Source: Teratosphaeria epicoccoides (lineage: Eukaryota > Ascomycota > Dothideomycetes > Mycosphaerellales > Teratosphaeriaceae). Taken from it: 64,000 nucleotides of DNA. A program made the position numbers and the translations under genes. The notes below the pieces were generated by a model. The model did no database searches. It was not told the DNA's origin and saw nothing but the letters and a program-made list of their open reading frames with translations. The stretch covers positions 124,001 to 188,000 of the forward strand of contig JADDMT010000058.1 in assembly GCA_021401465.1 (NCBI GenBank). Reading direction: 5' to 3'. Shown one piece after another: positions 58,086-64,000 of this stretch; the stretch's first letter is position 1, and every line of letters begins with the position of its first letter.

Positions 58086-58853
58086 TTAGCGACTACTAGT
58101 CGGGGGCTTCCTGACTAAACCTGAAGTAGGAGTGTCTTTCTTGTTACAGTCCGCTAGGGACTGCCTACCTGCACGGGGTCTACTAAACACCCTAAAGCGA
58201 CTATGAGTAACAGGGGTAGTAACACTACAAAGAGAGGCCGGCATCTTCTTCTTTAGTAGGTTGCGAGGGAGCTCGTCTTCAGAGCCTATAGTAGCTAGAG
58301 AACTAGCGACATCCTTACTGCGCCTAGTCGCGACGACTACCTTATCCTTAGCATTAGAAGGCGAAGAGACTCGAGCGTGCTTGCGGCTGTCGCGCTCGGC
58401 CCTCGAGATCATCTTGCGCTTCTTGACACGAGTGTCGACTACATCATCGGACTTAGTGTCTCCCTTAGGCGCAACTAGTACGGTGACACTACAGCGCGAA
58501 GGGATCACGTTAGGACCGAAGGTATCCTAGACGTCGTCATCCTCCTCATCCTCAAAGATCTGGCCTAGAGGCTTGTGCCTTAGCGTCTTGACAGACGTAG
58601 TGCGGGTCGCAAGCGGGGAAGGTTCGGCTTCCTTGTCGCTAACCTCAATTTCGGCCCTGGCCCTCTTCTTCTTCTTAGATAGTAGCGTCGAGGCAGCGTA
58701 GGCAGTAGCGCTACAATGTGTTAGCTGTACGCACGCGACAGGATTCGAGTAAGTAACTTACGACTTAGTCCTTAGGACTAGCTTAGAGGCAGGCTGTCTC
58801 TCAGTACGGCGCTAGGGCGTGGCCTTAGCAGCGGGAGCGGTAAATTGCTTGAT
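58086..58853 (-). pseudogene. Antisense accessory gene of copy A, C-terminal part, cut by copy B
   Basis: Collinear with copy B 60,745-61,511. The last 140 codons are open, with a KKRK basic cluster and NLLKKKMPASL. The 51-nt intron is also present here (58,761 down to 58,711, GTAAGT...GCTAAC...TTGTAG). Differences from copy B are mostly of the Arg-to-Cys and Gly-to-Ser/Arg kind expected from C-to-T/G-to-A change. The N-terminal half is displaced beyond copy B. Confidence 0.75.
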
Positions 58854-58856
58854 AAC
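58852..58856. other. Putative 5-bp target-site duplication of copy B (ATAAC)
   Basis: ATAAC sits directly before the TG of the copy B LTR. The uninterrupted site in copy B's own accessory gene (60,741-60,745) reads GTCAT, i.e. ATGAC on the other strand, so the copy A site matches apart from one G-to-A change. The partner duplication lies outside the window. Confidence 0.55.
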
Positions 58857-59216
58857 TGATATAGATATATGTGCTATATGATATGAAAATATCTCGCAGT
58901 GTGACAGAGTAATCCGACCTTTTAGTAGGTACAAGACAGCGCTGCTTTCTGCTTATCGCAGAGGTGGCGCTAAGGGTGCTTATAACCCCCGACGCTCCTC
59001 AATTAGGGAAAGCATGTCCGAGCCCAACCCCGTAGGGGTACCGTAGGGTCAGCGACGTGGGGGCGTCCTACGTCGACAACTGATCCTACTCGGACGACAT
59101 ACGAGCCAACGTATGTACGAAGGACCCCCTTGCCATATGTGGCAGGGTCACTGCATGCTAAGGGCGGCCATTAGAACCTATGCGGTTCAAATGGTCCCCT
59201 AGTATTAACCGTATCA
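58857..59216 (-). repeat. 3' LTR of copy B (360 bp)
   Basis: Plus strand starts TGATATAG and ends CCGTATCA, so both orientations give TG...CA ends. Same length as the copy A LTR and inverted relative to it, as expected if B is a separate element on the other strand. Confidence 0.9.
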
Positions 59217-59230
59217 CTGCCCCTCCTCCT
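59217..59230 (-). other. Polypurine tract of copy B
   Basis: On the minus strand AGGAGGAGGGGCAG directly precedes the 3' LTR, the place and composition expected of the plus-strand primer for reverse transcription. Confidence 0.65.
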
Positions 59231-60014
59231 ATGAGGATGTCCCTAGCCTCACTAAGTGACGCACGCGGAACATATAGGGTACAGGATGTGGCACGCTCAC
59301 ACCGCGCAAGGGTGAATAGGTAGATAGCCTGCGCAACATGTGTCATGCGCACACCTTAACACCTTCGCAGCGAGTGCGGGGCGGAGGCTGCTAACTCAGG
59401 CGGGTTTTAATCCGTCACATGTTAGGCGGCTTCGCAACACCTTCGCTTCACATGCGGATCGAGATATCAGGAAACTACGAGTACGTACTTCGGTCAATCC
59501 TTGAAATTATAGGGCGAGCATGCGCGCCGGCCTCGCCAAGTAGCTTGGCCGTCCCTATTTAGTCGTGACCGTGAAGAACGTGTCGCAGAACCTCGGGGTA
59601 GTAGGAAAGTACGCGGACGCTCTGCGCGCGCCGCTCGAAACGGCAGGAGCGCGCTCCTGGCGCGGGCCTCGTCACATTTCCATGCTAGTAGGCTAGCACG
59701 AGTGCGGTCGGCGCACATGCGTGACGGCCGCGTTATCCGTTATTGCATCATTCGGTCCCCTTGTAAGTCAACTAGAGGCAGGTACTCTGCGCATGTAGTT
59801 CGAGTTACTAGCTTAACGGTTGCGGTAGGCAACAGGGGGGCTGTTAGAGGGTATAAAAACCTCGTCGCTTCCCAAACTTTCCTGTTCTAAGACACTAACA
59901 TCGACCTCCGCTCCTACTTCGCTTAGCTTGCGCCTCGCCGTGTCTGCGGGTCTGTACTAGAGCTCCTTCTTCTTCAATCAATCAATCAAGATCAATCAAC
60001 CCGTCTTAGCTACA
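59231..60014 (+). promoter_or_regulatory. Promoter and leader of the antisense accessory gene
   Basis: TATAAAA at 59,852-59,858 lies 157 bp before the ATG at 60,015. The leader after it is C/T-rich, with a CAATCAATCAATCAAG tract just before a TACAATGG start context. Further upstream is a GC-rich part with a perfect 16-bp palindrome (CAGGAGCG/CGCTCCTG, 59,644-59,659). This is a complete pol II-style promoter on the strand opposite gag-pol. It has not been tested and could be coincidental, but the element has no other use for it here. Confidence 0.6.
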
Positions 60015-61511
60015 ATGGCTCATGTGCTGCAGACTAAGTTCGACGCTACTCGCTCTGCCCGCGATCGTCGCTCGTGTCGACGATGCCTCGACAACCTTGG
60101 TAGCTAAGCTGCATACATCTCTCCTCCGCGTGTTAGTAAGGCGTCCCCTACCCGCAAGGTATGCGTGACTTGTACTAACCGAAGCGTAGCTAAGATCTGC
60201 GTTAGCGGGTTTGATGAGGGCGGTGTCTACTGCAATTATGTTAACTGCAATGGCAAGCATCAAAAATGCTAAGACCTCCCTGAAGAGGTATACAGCGAGT
60301 ACAACTAGCTCTGCCGTAACATCGATGACTTCTAGAGTGCGCGTGACGAGGGGATTGCCGAAGGCACTCCGACTATGAACAGGCTACAGGCTAAGTACCG
60401 CGAGGCACTCGCCTACCTGCTCGGCGCCCTCTCGTGCTTCACCGCGACTGCTAACCGTTCTCACGGCAGCGTTCGCTTCGACTCTCTGCTAACAGGCGAA
60501 AACGTTTGTCTAGGTCTGATCGCAGACTTAGTCTAGAAGATCTTGAAGGTGCTAACCGTTAGGGTCGAGACCTTCGCCATAGTACGCATACAGTGCGGGT
60601 GCCCTCTAAGTATGAATGCTGACTTTCTCCGCTAGGCTAACGTTAGCGTCGAGAAATATCCGACTAGCCGTCAGCGTTAGCAACTCGGGGCCCTTGCCTC
60701 TATTGACGATGACTTTAAGACGCGGATGATCCGCAAGAAGGTCATCAAGCAATTCACCGCTCCTGCTACTAAGGCCACGCCCTAGCGCCGTACCGAGAGG
60801 CAGCCTGCCTCTGAGCCGGTCCTGAGGACTAAGCCGTAAGTTACTCACTCGAATCCTGTCGCGTGCGTACAGCTAACACATTGTAGCGCCGCCGCCTACG
60901 CCGCCTCGACGCTACTGTCTAAGAAGAAGAAGAGGGCCAGGGCCGAAATTGAGGTCAGCGACGAGGAAGCCGAGCCTTCCCCGCTTGCGACCCGCACTGC
61001 GTCCGTCAAGACGCTAAGGCACAAGCCTCTAGGCCAGATCTTTGAGGATAAGGAGGATGACGACGTTCAGGATACCTTCAGTCCTAACGTGATCCCTTCG
61101 CGCCGCAGTGTCACCGCACTAGTTGCGCCTAAGGGAGACACTAAGTCCGATGATGTGGTCGACACTCGTGTCAAGAAGCGCAAGATGATCTCGAGGGCCG
61201 AGCGCGACAGCCGCAAGCGCGCTCGAGTCTCTTCGCCTTCTGATGCTAAGGATGAGGTAGTCGTCGCGACTAGGCGCGGTGAGGGTGTCGCTAGTTCTCT
61301 AGCTACTATAGGCTCCGAAGACGAGCTCCCTCGCAACCTACTAAAGAAGAAGATGCCGGCCTCTCTTCGTGGCGTTACTACCCCCGTTACTCATGGTCGC
61401 TTCGGGGTGTTTGGTAGACCCCGTGCAGGTAGGCAGTCCCTAGCGGACCGTAACAAGAAAGACTCTCCTGCTTCGGGTTCGGTCAGGAAGCCCCCGACTA
61501 GTAGTCGCTAA
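60015..61511 (+). pseudogene. Antisense accessory gene of the chromovirus (copy B), unknown Cys-rich protein
   Basis: Exon 1 is 60015-60835, the intron 60836-60886 (51 nt; GTAAGT, GCTAAC branch, TTGTAG) and exon 2 is 60887-61511, for 482 codons including stop. Eight in-frame stops (TAA/TAG) remain in exon 1, all readable as former Gln or Trp codons; exon 2 is intact. The N-terminus is Cys-rich, possibly zinc-binding: CRRC, then CVTCTNRSVAKIC, then YCNYVNC and HQKC (about residues 20-95). The middle is helical. After the splice site comes SKKKKRARAEIEVSDEEAE, then further basic clusters (VKKRKMISR, NLLKKKMPAS), so a nuclear protein is likely. It ends tail-to-tail with gag-pol, 140 bp apart. 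I recognise no family; a captured host regulator or an element-specific factor are both possible. Confidence 0.72.
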
Positions 61512-61651
61512 GCATTAGCTACGAAGCTAATCCGAGCATGTCTCTTGTTCTTCTTGGGTTTATTCTAGGTGTGCCTTTAGGCATCAATGATGTATAAGTA
61601 GGGCGTTTGCTTCTCGTTGTCGCTTCGCGCGTCATGCGCTACATACACATG

Positions 61652-64000
61652 TTAAGAATTCTGCTCCGGAACCCTCATCTTCCCACGAATCGACCTTCTT
61701 AAGCCCTGCTCACGCTTCCTCCGCTCTTCGAATTCACGAATAGCTTCTAGAGCGTTCTTGTAGTCTTTAGCCGGAACCTATTGTGTGTACTTAGGTAGGT
61801 ATCCTTTCTACTTTACTAGATAGTGCGTTGCGCCCTTGCGCCGCATACTGTCCTTAATACCCTCGACTTCCTACTCTTCGTTCTCTTCTGCTACCGGCAT
61901 TGGGTCCGCGGGCTTTTCGCCCTCGCGCTGTACCTATAGTTCGAGTAGAGATACGTAGAAGACGTCATGCACACAATACGACGATGGCAACGATAGCTAG
62001 TACGCCTGCGAGCCTATCGCGTCGCGTATCCAGAAGGGTCCGACGAACCTTGGCGTCATCTTCTTGCTCGGAAGTTTCAGCTTGAGATTCTTTGTTGACA
62101 GTAACACCTTCGTACTAACTGCGTACTGCATCGGTTTAGCACGGGTGTTATTATGTTTAATCTGGGATTCTGAGGCCTTTTTCTAGTGTTCTATTAGCAC
62201 CGAATGTACCTCGCGCATACGCCGCGCTGATTCCGCGGCGGCCGGCACCCTCTCCTTAGAAGACTCGTCCCGAGGCGGTTCTAGGTGTATTTCTAGATCA
62301 AAGCCATAAAGAATCTGAAATGGCGACATGCGCATAGTAGCATGCACGCTGTTATTAACTGCAAATTCCGCCATAGGAATTGCGTCGGCCTAGGCATCCT
62401 GGTTCTTAGCGTAGTAGCACCGAAGGTACTACTTAAGAGTCTAGTTCATATGTTCAGTCTGACTATTAGTCTGTAGATAGAATGCTGTACTTAGGCGGTG
62501 CTTGACACGCGCCTCAAACACAAATTCTTGCTAGTATTCACTAGTAAAGACAGAACCTCGATCCGATAGGATACTTCGGGGGACACCGAAGCGCCGTATG
62601 ACTTCGTCGCGAAGTAGCCGCGCAAGCTCGCCGCTTGTGCACTTTTTCGTACATAGGATGAAGATATTCATCTTCGAGTATCGGTCGACTACTACAAGGA
62701 CAGCATCAACCACATCGCCTTTCTACTTTGCTAGCGGCAAATCGGTAATGAAATCCATGGTCAAGTCTTGCCATGGTCTCTCTGGCAGTAGGAGCGCCTA
62801 AGCATCGCCGTAGGGGCGATGGCGCCGAGATTTGCTAATCTGGCACGTCTAGCAGGATTTGACATAGTCAGAGACATCCTGTTCTAGCGTAGGCTACTAG
62901 TATTTGCGTCCGAGAAGTGCGTTCGTCTTCTCTACGCCAAAATGGCCCGCAAGTTCATCGTCATGATGAATACGGAGGAGCTGCAAATAGAGTGCGCGGT
63001 TAGCAGGTACGTAGAGCCTATTGTCAAAGTACCACAAATCGCCCGACTTAGTCTAGTACTTCGGACCGCCTGCAGTGTCCTAGAGGGCTACACCCTCATT
63101 GATCAACTCTAGTTCTCGCTCTTGCAACCGCTGAATAAGTCTCGAGACTTCTTCAAAGGGTTCTTCAGACATCGCATGCTTACCGCATGTAAGCTAGTTG
63201 ACTACCGCACGGATCGAGCTAGACACGGTCGCCACAACTGCCAGATGGGAGGGTTCGTCACTAGCGGAGGCCGTGAGGCCCCATTAGACCCGTAGTCGGC
63301 CTACAAGAGGAGCTAACGACGGATCGCTGCCCTAAACTACAAGCTTCGTTTGCAGCGTAGGGAGAAGCTGTCAGTCACCCTCTTCCCTAGTCTTGTAGTC
63401 CGGTCGTCGCGAAGGACCGTCAGCTAGATTCGTCTTTCTAGAACGATGCTAGATAACGAAGTCAAAGCTAGCGAGGAAAGTCGCCTACCTTGCTTGCCGA
63501 CTACTTAGCTGCTTCACGCCCATGAAGCCGCGAAGGTTGTTATAGTCGGTAAGCACCTTAATAGGGTGCGCTACGCCTTCGAGGTAGTGTCAGTACTCCT
63601 TGAAGCCGTCAACAATAGCCAAAAGCTCTTAGTCGTAAGTCTCGTAGTTAAGCTTAGCGCCCTGCATCTTCCGCGACTAGAAGGCAATCAGGTACCATTG
63701 CGCACTGCCTTCGTGCGACTAGAGCTGCGATATAATTGCGGCTATTGCGAATTTTGAAGCATCGGTCTCCATCCGGATCTTCGCAGCGGGGTCAAAGTGC
63801 CGAAGTATAGGCGCAGTTTAAAAAGCTGCTTTAAGTTCAGAGAAGGCCTTGCTCTAAGCCTCCTCCTAAGGCACTTTCCCTGGCTTTTTTCCTCGAACCG
63901 CGCCCTTTGCGAGGGCTATGAGGGGAGCCACGATCTTCGAGTAAGATTGTATGAATCTGCGGTAGAAGTTAGTAAATCCTAGGAATACCTGCACTTCTCG
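61652..64000 (-). pseudogene. pol of copy B (integrase-chromodomain to partial RT), RIP-mutated
   Basis: Minus-strand frame ending in TAA at 61,652-61,654. Recognisable from its C-terminus inward: chromodomain (about 61,730-61,880); integrase tail and core with MAEFAVNNSVHATMRMSPF (62,374 down), VPRSILSDRGSVFTSEY (62,580-62,531) and VVVDRYSKMNIF; a zinc region with HHDDELAGHFGVEKTN near 62,950; RNase H with METDASKFAIAAII near 63,760; and the RT thumb side FLGFTNFYRRFIQ at the edge. Fewer stops than copy A, but several at the same codons. Confidence 0.82.

Larger units (their letters stand above)
52572..58856 (+). mobile_element. Ty3/Gypsy chromovirus, copy A (5' LTR to insertion point of copy B)
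   Basis: Order: 5' LTR (52,572-52,931), gag-pol in one frame (52,981-57,945), a 140-bp spacer, then the C-terminal half of an antisense accessory gene (58,086-58,853, minus). Copy A stops at 58,856 where copy B's LTR begins. By comparison with copy B, about 1.5 kb of internal sequence and the 3' LTR of A should lie on the far side of B, outside the window; the full element would be about 8 kb. Heavily mutated: many TAG/TAA stops at Gln/Trp positions. Confidence 0.88.
58857..64000 (-). mobile_element. Ty3/Gypsy chromovirus, copy B (inserted antiparallel in copy A; runs off window)
   Basis: Read on the minus strand this is the 3' part of the same element: partial reverse transcriptase at the window edge, RNase H, integrase, chromodomain (to 61,652), a 140-bp spacer, the antisense accessory gene (on the plus strand, 60,015-61,511), its promoter, a purine tract and the 3' LTR. 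Gag and the 5' LTR lie beyond 64,000. Less mutated than copy A, so probably younger. Confidence 0.87.

Noticed and set aside
52572..59216. A 6.6-kb DNA transposon with 360-bp terminal inverted repeats
   Set aside because: The repeats are TG...CA LTRs, the interior is gag-pol, a polypurine tract adjoins the right repeat on its outer side, and copy B continues beyond it. Two antiparallel LTR elements explain everything.
48240..64000. A variant genetic code with TAG read as Gln, since many frames are open apart from TAG
   Set aside because: The stops also fall on Trp and include TAA, neighbouring host genes have normal code use, and CpA-to-TpA mutation on both strands explains the pattern fully.

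Overview
The window looks like nuclear DNA of a filamentous ascomycete, probably a dothideomycete (an inference). The genes are typical Pezizomycotina orthologues. The introns I placed are mostly 51-108 nt (one is 182 nt), usually with GT donors and CTRAC/CTGAC branch sites. The repeats carry the C-to-T decay expected of repeat-induced point mutation (RIP).

About 0-48 kb is gene-rich. In order: the CAF-1 large subunit (partial, -) head-to-head with SPO11 (+); a wrecked PhyH-family dioxygenase (-); a mitochondrial D-2-hydroxyglutarate/D-lactate dehydrogenase (-) head-to-head with a Crb2/Rad9/53BP1-type checkpoint mediator (+); a Q-rich coiled-coil protein with a C-terminal VAPT repeat (-); an allantoate/nicotinate-type MFS permease (-); a secreted heme-thiolate peroxidase (+); an insulin-degrading-enzyme/Ste23-type protease (-); a 17-bp minisatellite; a dead HET-domain gene (-); an ELO fatty-acid elongase (-); COX6 (+); a vacuolar M18 aminopeptidase with an unusual N-terminal extension (+); F-box/2EXR-like small genes or relics; a DUF3405 type II membrane protein (+); the NOP10 (-) / LCL2 (+) divergent pair; and a long coiled-coil protein (-). 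Chromatin assembly, meiotic break formation and checkpoint signalling sit within 13 kb, but I see no evidence that this is a functional cluster.

From about 48.2 kb to the end lies a block of mutated transposons. 48.6-50.4 kb holds a DDE integrase-core relic. 50.5-52.5 kb holds an unrecognised reading frame broken only by TAG/TAA. The rest is two copies of one Ty3/Gypsy chromovirus. Copy A (+) runs from its 5' LTR at 52,572 to 58,856. Copy B (-) starts with its 3' LTR at 58,857 and runs off the window. Copy B has landed, in opposite orientation, inside copy A.

The most interesting object is in this element. Between pol and the 3' LTR, on the antisense strand, it carries a separate gene with its own TATA box, leader, a 51-nt spliceosomal intron (present in both copies) and a Cys-rich, NLS-bearing product of about 481 codons. 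An intron on that strand can survive retrotransposition only if the gene is transcribed antisense to the element, so the architecture itself argues for a real accessory gene. I do not recognise the protein.
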